A stretch of DNA of 18,786 bases from an uncultured Eubacteriales bacterium (GTDB lineage Bacteria > Bacillota > Clostridia > Oscillospirales > Oscillospiraceae), in NCBI GenBank assembly GCA_905210385.1, contig CAJLWS010000009.1, positions 1-18,786 of the forward strand, given 5' to 3'. The position numbers and the translations under genes were made by a program. The notes beneath the pieces are model-generated. The model saw only the letters and a list, made by a program, of their open reading frames with translations. It was not told the origin of the DNA and searched no databases. Below are positions 6,593 through 13,460 of this stretch, in pieces; position 1 is the stretch's first letter; each line of letters begins with the position of its first letter.

Positions 6593-7222
6593 TTACACTG
6601 CTACCTCCTCCTCCGGGGTCGGCGTGTCCGCCTCCGGGCTCGACTGGAGCTCTTCCTCCTGCGGAGTGAGCTGGCTCTCCAATGGTTCGCCTCCATTTTC
6701 CGGGATGGGCGCCACTGCCCCCAAAATATGTAGGTAGCGCATTTCGACAACCTTTTCGTAGCTGTCCAGCGGCCGGTTGTCGGCATCGTTGGAATGGGCA
6801 GCCACGAGGATGTTGTCCAGCCTGGGTGGGAAACCTACCGATACCACCACAGGAGTATGGGCAAATATCTCCCCGCTGGTCTCAAACCGGATCTGGAGGA
6901 AATCTCCGGGCCGAAGCAGGCTGATGGGAACGGGGATGCCGAAGGGCCCTGCCGTCCGCTCTTGCCTGGTCATAAAGTCCCAGAAGAACGGGACGCCGGT
7001 CCAGGCCGGCGCCCGCAACTCCGCGCTGATATAGTACCAGCCGAACTCCGGGGTATAGTTCATGACGCCCACGCCGGCATACAGGCACTGGGAGGCAAAA
7101 TTCGTGCAATCTCCGCCCAGTTGGCTGAAATCATAGAAAGCCGGATTTCGCCGGAACGCCCACTCGTGGGCATAATTTACCGCAGCACGCCGGTTATATG
7201 GGATCAGTTGAATCATTGTCAT
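6593..7222 (-). CDS. Amidase_6 domain protein, putative cysteine amidase
   Basis: A 209-aa protein with the putative amidase domain (Pfam Amidase_6). The family opening is clear: YNRRAAVNYAHEWAFRRNP (9-27), then GGDCTNFASQC with the likely catalytic Cys-39. IFAHTPVVVS (His-122) and AAHSND (His-143) supply the probable active-site histidines. Substrate is unknown; a cell-wall peptide or amide bond is the usual guess for this NlpC/P60-like fold. Unlike many relatives it has no signal peptide or membrane segment, and it ends in an acidic Glu/Pro/Thr-rich tail (about 175-209). Its ATG at 7222 has GGGAGGAG just upstream; a second ATG two codons later is also possible. It converges on the recombinase gene and diverges from the aldolase gene. 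Confidence 0.8.
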   Translation of the reverse strand: MTMIQLIPYNRRAAVNYAHEWAFRRNPAFYDFSQLGGDCTNFASQCLYAGVGVMNYTPEFGWYYISAELRAPAWTGVPFFWDFMTRQERTAGPFGIPVPISLLRPGDFLQIRFETSGEIFAHTPVVVSVGFPPRLDNILVAAHSNDADNRPLDSYEKVVEMRYLHILGAVAPIPENGGEPLESQLTPQEEELQSSPEADTPTPEEEVAV

Positions 7223-7267
7223 CAGCTCCTCCCTGCCAATTTATGCAGGAAGATAGGTGCGCGCCAC

Positions 7268-7291
7268 TTTTTCCGTTCCAAGACGGAAAAA
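7268..7291. repeat. 9-bp inverted repeat between the divergent amidase and aldolase genes
   Basis: TTTTTCCGT (7268-7276) and ACGGAAAAA (7283-7291) flank a six-base TCCAAG centre. It lies between two divergent genes, upstream of the aldolase -35 at 7305, so a terminator role makes little sense for either neighbour. It is a candidate operator or upstream promoter element. Confidence 0.4.
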
Positions 7292-7304
7292 ACTGTGGGA
7301 GCTA

Positions 7305-7333
7305 TTGCTTTTTCCTAGCATGAATGTTAAAAT
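7305..7333 (+). promoter_or_regulatory. Promoter for the aldolase gene
   Basis: TTGCTT (7305-7310), a 17-base spacer and TAAAAT (7328-7333) give a good sigma-A type promoter. The start would be near 7340, with a leader of about 50 bases ending in AAGGAG before the ATG at 7389. Confidence 0.65.
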
Positions 7334-7388
7334 CATGACGCATAGAAACTTTTCTCTGAACTTTTTATTTGTAAGGAGTTGAACAACA

Positions 7389-8354
7389 ATGCCACTGGTC
7401 ACTACTACCGAGATGTTCAAGAAGGCTTATGACGGCGGATACGCCATCGGCGCTTTCAACGTCAACAACATGGAGATCGTGCAGGGCATCACTGAGGCCG
7501 CGAAAGAAGTCAACGCTCCCCTGATCCTTCAGGTTTCCAAGGGAGCACGGGCCTACGCCAACCACACCTACCTGATCAAGCTGGTAGAGGCTGCCATCAT
7601 CGAGACCGGCCTGCCTATCTGCCTCCATCTGGACCACGGCGATACCTTTGAACTGTGCAAGAGCTGCATTGACGGCGGCTTCACCTCCGTCATGATCGAC
7701 GCCTCCTCCAAGCCCTTTGCCGAGAACATTGAGCTCACCCGCAAGGTGGTGGAGTACGCCCACGACCACGGCGTCGTGGTGGAGGCCGAGCTGGGTGCTC
7801 TGGCCGGCATTGAGGACGACGTCAAGGTTTCCGCCGAGGAGTCTCACTATACCCGGCCCGAAGAGGTGGAGGAGTTCGTCTCCAAGACCGGATGCGATTC
7901 CCTGGCCATCGCCATCGGCACCAGCCACGGTGCCTATAAGTTCACCGCCGATCAGTGCACCCGCAATGAGAAGGGCGAGCTGGTGCCCCCTCCCCTGCGC
8001 TTTGACATCCTGGAGGACGTCTCCCGCCGCCTGCCCGGCTTCCCCATCGTGCTCCACGGATCCTCCAGCGTGCCCCAGGAGGATGTGAAGATGGTCAACG
8101 AGAACGGCGGCAAGATGCCCGATGCTGTGGGCATCCCCGAAGACCAGCTGCGCAAGGCCGCCTCCATGTCCGTGTGCAAGATCAACATCGACTCCGATCT
8201 GCGCCTGGCCATGACCGGCACCATCCGCAAGTTCTTCCACGATCATCCCGATAAGTTTGATCCCCGGGAGTATCTGAAGCCCGCCCGCGCCAACATCAAG
8301 GAGCTGGTGAAGCACAAGCTGATCGACGTGCTGGGCTGCGACGGCAAAGCCTGA
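7389..8354 (+). CDS. fba: Class II fructose-1,6-bisphosphate aldolase
   Basis: A zinc-dependent aldolase cleaving fructose 1,6-bisphosphate into dihydroxyacetone phosphate and glyceraldehyde 3-phosphate in glycolysis. In the 321-aa product the CLHLDHGDTFE motif (79-87) carries the catalytic Asp-82 and zinc ligand His-83. Later zinc-site histidines are in IGTSHGAYKF and VLHGSSSVP. The length fits the FbaA-like class II enzymes of Clostridia. The start ATG has AAGGAG at a normal distance and a good promoter at 7305-7333. Codon use is strongly biased to C-ending codons, as expected for a highly expressed gene. A PPi-dependent phosphofructokinase, the preceding step of the pathway, follows 119 bases downstream on the same strand. 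Tagatose-bisphosphate aldolases share the fold, but the glycolytic context favours fba. Confidence 0.93.
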   Translation: MPLVTTTEMFKKAYDGGYAIGAFNVNNMEIVQGITEAAKEVNAPLILQVSKGARAYANHTYLIKLVEAAIIETGLPICLHLDHGDTFELCKSCIDGGFTSVMIDASSKPFAENIELTRKVVEYAHDHGVVVEAELGALAGIEDDVKVSAEESHYTRPEEVEEFVSKTGCDSLAIAIGTSHGAYKFTADQCTRNEKGELVPPPLRFDILEDVSRRLPGFPIVLHGSSSVPQEDVKMVNENGGKMPDAVGIPEDQLRKAASMSVCKINIDSDLRLAMTGTIRKFFHDHPDKFDPREYLKPARANIKELVKHKLIDVLGCDGKA

Positions 8355-8385
8355 GACGGCACACCGACCGAAACCGCATAGAAAC

Positions 8386-8425
8386 GCGCTTCCGCTGGTA
8401 CGGTCCTCCGCGCCAGCGGAAGCGC
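8386..8425 (+). repeat. 13-bp hairpin between fba and the PPi-phosphofructokinase gene
   Basis: GCGCTTCCGCTGG (8386-8398) pairs perfectly with CCAGCGGAAGCGC (8413-8425) around a 14-base loop. No T-run follows, so a full terminator is unlikely. It could be a transcript-stabilising or processing element that sets the ratio of the two glycolytic messages. Confidence 0.6.
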
Positions 8426-8473
8426 CTGTCTGGTCCTGAGAATGGAAACCTAAATAAAAGGAGAACGATTGAA

Positions 8474-9724
8474 ATGGCTCAACTGAAAGGCGCCTGTATC
8501 ATCGGGCAGTCCGGCGGACCCACTTCCGTCATCAATGCCAGCGCGTACGGCGTGATCCGCACCGCGCTGGACAATCCCAACATCACCGCCGTCTACGGCG
8601 CGGCCCACGGCATCAAGGGCGTGCTGAACGACCAGCTCTACGACATGGGCGAGGAGGACGAGAAGGAGCTGGAGTTCCTGCTGAACACCCCCTCCTCCGA
8701 GCTGGGATCCTGCCGCTATAAGATCGCCGACCCCGATGTGGACGATACCGACTACAAGCGCATCCTGGAAATCTTCAAGAAGTATGACGTGCGCTACTTT
8801 TTCTACAACGGCGGCAACGACTCCATGGACACCTGCTCTAAGATCAGCCGCTACATGGCAAAGTCCGGCTATGAATGCCGCGTGATGGGCGTGCCCAAGA
8901 CCATCGACAACGACCTATACGGCACTGACCATTGCCCCGGGTTCGCCTCCGCCGCCAAGTACATCGCCTCGTCCTGCGCCGAGGTCTATAAGGACGCCCG
9001 GGTGTACGACACCGGTATGGTGACCATCATCGAGATCATGGGCCGTCACGCTGGCTGGCTGGCTGGAGCGGCCGCCCTGGCCGGTGTGGTGGGCTGTGCC
9101 CCCGACCTGATCTACCTGCCTGAGGTGGACTTTGACATGGACCGCTTCCTGACCGATGTGAGTGAGATCTATCAGCGGGAGGGCAACTGCATCGTGGCTG
9201 TCTCCGAGGGCATCCACTATGCGGACGGTACCTTTGTCTCCGAGGCCAAGACCTCTGCCACCGACGGGTTCGGTCACGCCCAGCTGGGCGGCCTGGCCGC
9301 GTTGTTGGCCAACATCGTCAAGGAGAAGACCGGCGCGAAGGTGCGGGGCATCGAGCTGTCCCTGCTGCAGCGCTGCGGCGCCCACCTGGCCTCCCAGACC
9401 GACATCGACGAGTCCTTCATGGCCGGCAAGGCCGCCGTGGAAGCTGCTGTCGCCGGTGAGAGCGACAAGATGGTCGGCTTTGAGTGCACCCGTGAGAACG
9501 GTCAGTATGCCTGCAAGACCAAGCTGTTTGAGCTGTCTTCCGTGGCTAACTATGAGAAAAAAGTACCTCTGGAGTGGATCAACAAGGACGGCAACGGCGT
9601 GACCCAGGAGTTCATTGATTACGCGCTGCCCCTGATCCAGGGCGAGAACCACCGTGCATTGGAGAATGGCCTTCCCCGCTTCGCCCACCTGAAGAAAGTT
9701 GTGGCCGCGACCAAAGTGAAGTAA
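8474..9724 (+). CDS. pfp: PPi-dependent 6-phosphofructokinase
   Basis: Diphosphate-fructose-6-phosphate 1-phosphotransferase: it makes fructose 1,6-bisphosphate with pyrophosphate instead of ATP, reversibly. The 416-aa protein has the phosphoryl-donor signature of the PPi enzymes: NGGNDS (112-117), with Asp-116 where ATP enzymes have Gly, and PKTIDND (141-147), with Lys-142 where ATP enzymes have Gly. EIMGRHAGW matches the fructose-6-phosphate site, keeping its Arg. The first Asp of the usual GGDDS is Asn here (Asn-115). The start ATG has AAAGGAGA nine bases upstream. It is downstream of fba and probably co-transcribed. Two strong hairpins follow it, and an ATP-type phosphofructokinase gene faces it tail to tail. 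Confidence 0.92.
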   Translation: MAQLKGACIIGQSGGPTSVINASAYGVIRTALDNPNITAVYGAAHGIKGVLNDQLYDMGEEDEKELEFLLNTPSSELGSCRYKIADPDVDDTDYKRILEIFKKYDVRYFFYNGGNDSMDTCSKISRYMAKSGYECRVMGVPKTIDNDLYGTDHCPGFASAAKYIASSCAEVYKDARVYDTGMVTIIEIMGRHAGWLAGAAALAGVVGCAPDLIYLPEVDFDMDRFLTDVSEIYQREGNCIVAVSEGIHYADGTFVSEAKTSATDGFGHAQLGGLAALLANIVKEKTGAKVRGIELSLLQRCGAHLASQTDIDESFMAGKAAVEAAVAGESDKMVGFECTRENGQYACKTKLFELSSVANYEKKVPLEWINKDGNGVTQEFIDYALPLIQGENHRALENGLPRFAHLKKVVAATKVK

Positions 9725-9739
9725 GTTCTGCACGCAAAT

Positions 9740-9784
9740 AATCAGGAGGGCTCGGGTTCATTATCCAAGTCCTCCTGATTTTGT
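9740..9784 (+). terminator. Terminator after the PPi-phosphofructokinase gene
   Basis: AATCAGGAGG (9740-9749) pairs with CCTCCTGATT (9771-9780). Further partial pairing lies inside, and TTTT spans the end of the stem. It starts 15 bases after the stop. It is well placed to end the fba-pfp transcript. Confidence 0.75.
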
Positions 9785-9792
9785 GTGCTGTA

Positions 9793-9835
9793 AAAAGTGC
9801 GCTGGATTCAAATTTTTGGAATCCAGCGCACTTTT
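9793..9835. terminator. Bidirectional terminator between the two phosphofructokinase genes
   Basis: A perfect 17-bp stem: AAAAGTGCGCTGGATTC (9793-9809) with its exact complement at 9819-9835, and a nine-base loop. The A-run at one end and T-run at the other give a U-run on either transcript. It ends 31 bases from the stop codon of the ATP-type phosphofructokinase gene and backs up the hairpin at 9740. Confidence 0.85.
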
Positions 9836-9866
9836 CAATGCTTTTCTTACACAGACGAGACAGAAG

Positions 9867-10853
9867 TCACTCCATGAAACCGGTTAAGGCACGCATCACT
9901 TCCAGCCCGCGCTGATCCAGCCCCTTGGTCATGCCGAGGGCCTCGGTGATGTCATAGTTCACGATGTCGTCCCCATCAGCAGCCACCACGCGGCAGGTCT
10001 TCCCTTCCGCCAGCAGGCGCACCGCCTCATAGCCCATATAGGTGGCCATCATCCGGTCCCGTGAGGTGGGAGACCCACCCCGCTGGACATGTCCCAGGAT
10101 GGTCACCCGGGTGTCCAGCGCCAGCTCGTCACGAATACGCTGGGCCACACCATAAGCACCGTTGGGCACCCCTTCGGCGACAATGATCATGAAGTGCGTA
10201 CGCCCGGCAATCCGAGCCCGGCGGATGGCCTCAGCCACCTCGGTCTCAAAGTCTGTCTCATGCTCCGGCACAAGGACAACGGTAGCGCCGCAGGAAATCC
10301 CTACGGCAACCGCCAGGTGGCCGGCCCGGTGGCCCATCACCTCCACCACAGAGCAACGCTCATGGGACTTCATGGTGTCCCGTAGCCGGTCGATGCTCTC
10401 CAATGCGGTGTTGCAGGCGGTGTCATAGCCGATAGTATAGGTTGAGCAGGCGATATCGTTATCAATGGTCCCAGGGATTCCCACCACAGAGAGTCCTGCT
10501 TGCGCCAGATCTAACAGACCGCGGAAGGTACCGTCGCCCCCAATGCCCACCAGGGCGTCCAGCCCCAGCAGTTTGCAGGTAGAAATGGCCTTCTGCTGGC
10601 CTTCCGCCCCCATGAACTCCTTGCTACGGGCGGAATAGAGCATGGTTCCGCCGCGCCGGGAGATGTCGCTGACACTTTCAAATCCAAGCTTGACAAAGTC
10701 GCCGTTGATCAGGCCGTGATAACCCCGGCGAATTCCGATGCACTCAAGGCCCAGGTGAAGTGAGGTACGTACTACAGCCCGGATAGCGGCATTCATTCCA
10801 GGAGCGTCTCCTCCGCTGGTAAAAACGCCTATGCGACGCACGGCAGATTGCAT
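9867..10853 (-). CDS. pfkA: ATP-type 6-phosphofructokinase with an altered substrate site
   Basis: A 328-aa PfkA-family kinase converting fructose 6-phosphate to the 1,6-bisphosphate in glycolysis. ATP-type signatures are intact: FTSGGDAPGMNA (11-22), GGDGT (105-109), PGTIDND (127-133, catalytic Asp-131), and GHVQRGGSP plus the DTRVTILGH segment near the second fructose-6-phosphate site. One odd point: the EVMGR motif reads EVMGHRAGH, so the residue equivalent to E. coli Arg-162, which binds the substrate phosphate across the subunit interface, is His-175 and the next residue is Arg. The ATG at 10853 has AGGAGG nine bases upstream. It lies 42 bases after purB on the same strand, so the two are probably one operon. 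It could have altered kinetics or serve a regulatory role beside the PPi enzyme. Confidence 0.88.
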   Translation of the reverse strand: MQSAVRRIGVFTSGGDAPGMNAAIRAVVRTSLHLGLECIGIRRGYHGLINGDFVKLGFESVSDISRRGGTMLYSARSKEFMGAEGQQKAISTCKLLGLDALVGIGGDGTFRGLLDLAQAGLSVVGIPGTIDNDIACSTYTIGYDTACNTALESIDRLRDTMKSHERCSVVEVMGHRAGHLAVAVGISCGATVVLVPEHETDFETEVAEAIRRARIAGRTHFMIIVAEGVPNGAYGVAQRIRDELALDTRVTILGHVQRGGSPTSRDRMMATYMGYEAVRLLAEGKTCRVVAADGDDIVNYDITEALGMTKGLDQRGLEVMRALTGFME

Positions 10854-10895
10854 AACAATAAACCTCCTATGTGTTTTTCGGCTGTGCCTTGCCGG

Positions 10896-12332
10896 TCAGA
10901 CCTTCAGCTCTGTATCCTTTCCCGTCAGTGCCTCCGGATGGGCATCCAGCACCGGCTGAATGAACTCCCGGAGGAAGTCGGTGACCTGCTCCGGGCACCG
11001 GCCAATGTAGCGGGATGGCTCCATGTGGGCGGTCAGCTCTTCCTTCGTCATCCCGAACATGGGATCGGCAGCGATGAGGTCCAGCAGGTTATTGGAGAAA
11101 CCCAGTTCCTTTACGTTTCGCCCCGCCTCCAGAGAATGGATGCGGATGCGCTCGTGGAGCTCCTGGCGGTTGCCGCCCCGTTTAACAGCGTCCATCATGA
11201 TGTTCTCACTGGCCATGAAAGGCAGCTCCTCCATGATGTGCTTTTCGATCACCTTCTCATGGACCACTAGCCCGGCGGAGACGTTGGTGTAGATGTTGAG
11301 GATCGCATCCACCGCCAGGAATGCCTCCGGAACTGAGATCCGCTTGTTGGCGGAGTCGTCCAGGGTACGCTCAAACCACTGGGTGGCGGCGGTAAAGGTC
11401 GGGTTGGCCACGTCGGCCATCACATAGCGGGCCAGGGCACAGATCCGTTCGCACCGCATGGGGTTGCGTTTGTAGGGCATGGCGGAGGAGCCGATCTGCT
11501 TGCTCTCAAAGGGCTCCTCGATCTCCTTCAGGTGACAGAGCAGGCGCACGTCGGTGGCAAACTTGCTGGCGGACTGGGCGATCCCCGCCAAGGCATACAG
11601 TACGGCGGAATCCACCTTCCGAGAGTAGGTCTGGCCGGAAACCGGAACAGAGGCGGAAAAGCCCATTTCCTTGGCAATCTTCCGGTCTAACTCCTTGCAC
11701 TTCTCATGGTCCCCCTCAAACAGCTCCAGAAAGGATGCCTGGGTACCGGTGGTGCCCTTGCAGCCCAAAAGCTTCAGGTCGCCGATCCGGCGCTCCACCT
11801 CCTCCAGATCCATCAGCAAATCATACATCCAAAGGGTGGCCCGCTTGCCTACCGTGACCAGCTGCGCTGCCTGGAAATGCGTAAAACCAAGGGTTGGCAA
11901 GGCCTTATACTTGTCGGCGAAACAGGCCAGATTAGCCAGCGTCTTCACCAACTTGTCCCGAATCAGGCACAGTCCTTCCCGCATGATGATCACATCGGTG
12001 TTGTCCCCCACATAGCAGCTGGTGGCACCCAGATGGATGATGGGCATGGCCTTAGGGCACTGGGCTCCAAATGCGTGAATGTGGGCCATGACATCATGGC
12101 GCAGCTCCTTCTCCTTCTGGGCGGCCAAATCATAGTCAATATCGTCAAGATGGGCCCCCATCTCGTCGATCTGTTCCTGCGTGATAGGCAGTCCCAGCTC
12201 CATCTCCGCCCGGGCCAGGGCGACCCACAGCCGGCGCCATGTGGAAAACTTCTTGTCCGGAGAGAAGATGTACTGCATCTCGTCACTGGCGTAGCGAGAG
12301 GACAGCGGACTCTCGTAAATAGATTTCTTCAC
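10896..12332 (-). CDS. purB: Adenylosuccinate lyase
   Basis: PurB removes fumarate twice in purine synthesis: from SAICAR and from adenylosuccinate. The 478-aa product is of the longer clostridial type. It shows the fumarase/lyase superfamily signature GSSAMPYKRNPMRCE, the LGATSCYVGDNTD segment with the substrate-contacting residues, and the FTHFQAAQLVTVGKR segment with the catalytic His. The start is a GTG at 12332 with GGGAGG about 12 bases upstream, a rather long spacing. A strong promoter with a palindromic spacer lies at 12396-12424. The ATP-type phosphofructokinase gene follows in the same direction, linking purine synthesis and glycolysis in one transcript. Confidence 0.95.
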   Translation of the reverse strand: MKKSIYESPLSSRYASDEMQYIFSPDKKFSTWRRLWVALARAEMELGLPITQEQIDEMGAHLDDIDYDLAAQKEKELRHDVMAHIHAFGAQCPKAMPIIHLGATSCYVGDNTDVIIMREGLCLIRDKLVKTLANLACFADKYKALPTLGFTHFQAAQLVTVGKRATLWMYDLLMDLEEVERRIGDLKLLGCKGTTGTQASFLELFEGDHEKCKELDRKIAKEMGFSASVPVSGQTYSRKVDSAVLYALAGIAQSASKFATDVRLLCHLKEIEEPFESKQIGSSAMPYKRNPMRCERICALARYVMADVANPTFTAATQWFERTLDDSANKRISVPEAFLAVDAILNIYTNVSAGLVVHEKVIEKHIMEELPFMASENIMMDAVKRGGNRQELHERIRIHSLEAGRNVKELGFSNNLLDLIAADPMFGMTKEELTAHMEPSRYIGRCPEQVTDFLREFIQPVLDAHPEALTGKDTELKV

Positions 12333-12395
12333 CTTGAAACGTAACCTCCCTGCGCCGAAGCTCAGCGCTTATTTTCCATCAAAAATCCGCTCCCG

Positions 12396-12424
12396 ATTAT
12401 ATCACGCTTTCTGCGTGATCACAA
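12396..12424 (-). promoter_or_regulatory. purB promoter with a palindromic spacer
   Basis: On the minus strand TTGTGA (12424-12419), a 17-base spacer and a perfect TATAAT (12401-12396). The spacer is almost filled by an inverted repeat: ATCACGC (12401-12407 on the plus strand) with GCGTGAT (12413-12419) around five bases. This is a good position for a repressor operator. It does not resemble the Bacillus PurR box. Confidence 0.8.
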
Positions 12425-12454
12425 GTAGAAGCCCAAAATTAACCTTTAACTTCT

Positions 12455-12469
12455 CCGATACTGCATCGG
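12455..12469. repeat. Small hairpin after the APH-family gene
   Basis: CCGAT (12455-12459) and ATCGG (12465-12469) flank five bases, 16 bases after the end of the APH-family gene. With five base pairs and no T-run it is at best a weak terminator between that gene and the purB promoter. Confidence 0.25.
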
Positions 12470-12485
12470 GGTCGGAACAGTAGTA

Positions 12486-13382
12486 TTAAAGCTGATAGTT
12501 CTGAAGTAGCTCTCGCGCATAGTCCCGAGCTAAATCGCTGTATTTCCGGTAATAGGTGGACTGTTTATCATCATACCGGTTTCCCACATAGATCCATTCG
12601 CAGTACTCATAAAAAATCGCCAGATCGATCGCTTTCCGGTACTCCGGGTAGGAGATACCCAAGGGTCTAAGCAGGCTCTGATAATAGTAGGAGATAGCAA
12701 ATTCCCGATCTCTCTCTTCTAGATAGAACAGACTGCCAGGCTGCTGCGTTCCATGGGCAATCAATCGGGCTAAAGATGTGGGATAAGCCATGATGTCAGC
12801 AGCCTCCCAGTCTATCATCACAGCACGTCTTTCATCCACCAAGACGTTGAAAGGAAGCAGGTCGTCATGGCACAGCGTCTTGGGCACAGTCTGATACATT
12901 TCCAGGAATCGGTCATACACCCGCTCCAGGAGAGGGTCCTCCAAATACGTCCCCCGCTTTTTTCGATGCTCCAGGCAGGCCGCATAGGATAGTCCGTCCC
13001 GCACTGTGTCAGCATTCCAAAATTTACGCTGCATCGCAACCAGACTGTCTAACGCCAACTGAAGGGCAGGCCTTGTAGCATGGGTTAGCGACATTCCCTG
13101 GATCTCCTCCAAGAGGAGCCAGGTTCCATCCCCACTTGGACACTGTGCATAAAGTCTGGGAGCGTATGAAGGAGCTTGAGAGAGAAACCGGGTATATACG
13201 GCCACCTCGTCCCCTTTTGCCAACTTCAGAACATAGCGACCGCAATCTCCATGAACTGCATAAACGTTGTAGGGTTCTCCATTCTCTTCTGCATGGTATT
13301 GGGAAATGCTAATTTTCTGTCCAGCCGGGATGCCCATGGCATGTAGGATTTCTCCAATATCCGTATCACTCATCCTACGCAA
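12486..13382 (-). CDS. APH/choline-kinase family small-molecule kinase
   Basis: A 298-aa protein of the aminoglycoside phosphotransferase / choline kinase fold. The catalytic loop LCHDDLLPFNVLV matches the family HxDxxxxN motif, and VMIDWEAADIMAYP is the metal-binding DxE/D segment. An N-terminal lobe has the expected YVLKLAKG lysine strand. Relatives phosphorylate choline, ethanolamine, homoserine, sugars or antibiotics; the substrate cannot be read here, and nothing nearby suggests a resistance or choline locus. I keep the TTG start at 13382 because AGGAGGGG (13395-13388) sits seven bases before it; an ATG three codons later would be too far away. A terminator lies almost against that ribosome binding site, so expression may depend on read-through. 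Confidence 0.75.
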   Translation of the reverse strand: MRRMSDTDIGEILHAMGIPAGQKISISQYHAEENGEPYNVYAVHGDCGRYVLKLAKGDEVAVYTRFLSQAPSYAPRLYAQCPSGDGTWLLLEEIQGMSLTHATRPALQLALDSLVAMQRKFWNADTVRDGLSYAACLEHRKKRGTYLEDPLLERVYDRFLEMYQTVPKTLCHDDLLPFNVLVDERRAVMIDWEAADIMAYPTSLARLIAHGTQQPGSLFYLEERDREFAISYYYQSLLRPLGISYPEYRKAIDLAIFYEYCEWIYVGNRYDDKQSTYYRKYSDLARDYARELLQNYQL

Positions 13383-13399
13383 ACTGTCCCCTCCTGTTC

Positions 13400-13436
13400 A
13401 AAAAAACCGACACAGCCGGTTAGGCTGTGCCGGTTT
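13400..13436 (-). terminator. Terminator after the zinc-ribbon gene, within the APH leader
   Basis: On the minus strand AAACCGGCACAGCC pairs with GGCTGTGTCGGTTT (13436-13404, one mismatch, five-base loop) and seven T residues follow (13406-13400). It lies 24 bases after the zinc-ribbon stop. Its T-run ends four bases before the ribosome binding site of the APH-family gene. Confidence 0.9.
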
Positions 13437-13460
13437 CTGTGTGTCGTTTATAGAATGTGC

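Noticed and set aside
7190..7222. A CATANNNT match before the amidase gene as a sporulation (SigE/SigK) -10 box
   Set aside because: CATAAATT is present, but I find no matching -35 element at the correct distance.
7365..8315. A 316-codon open frame on the minus strand opposite the aldolase gene
   Set aside because: It is a shadow of a GC-rich, codon-biased gene: the product is Gly/His/Leu/Val-rich without domain motifs, and the plus-strand frame is an unmistakable aldolase.
7339..8385. The 11-mer CGCATAGAAAC occurs at 7339-7349 and 8375-8385, in the leaders of two glycolytic genes
   Set aside because: In 18.8 kb dozens of repeated 11-mers are expected by chance, and no promoter is visible near the second copy.
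8915..9733. A 272-codon open frame opposite the PPi-phosphofructokinase gene
   Set aside because: Same reason: low-complexity Gly/Leu/His composition and no motif, while the plus strand encodes a conserved enzyme.
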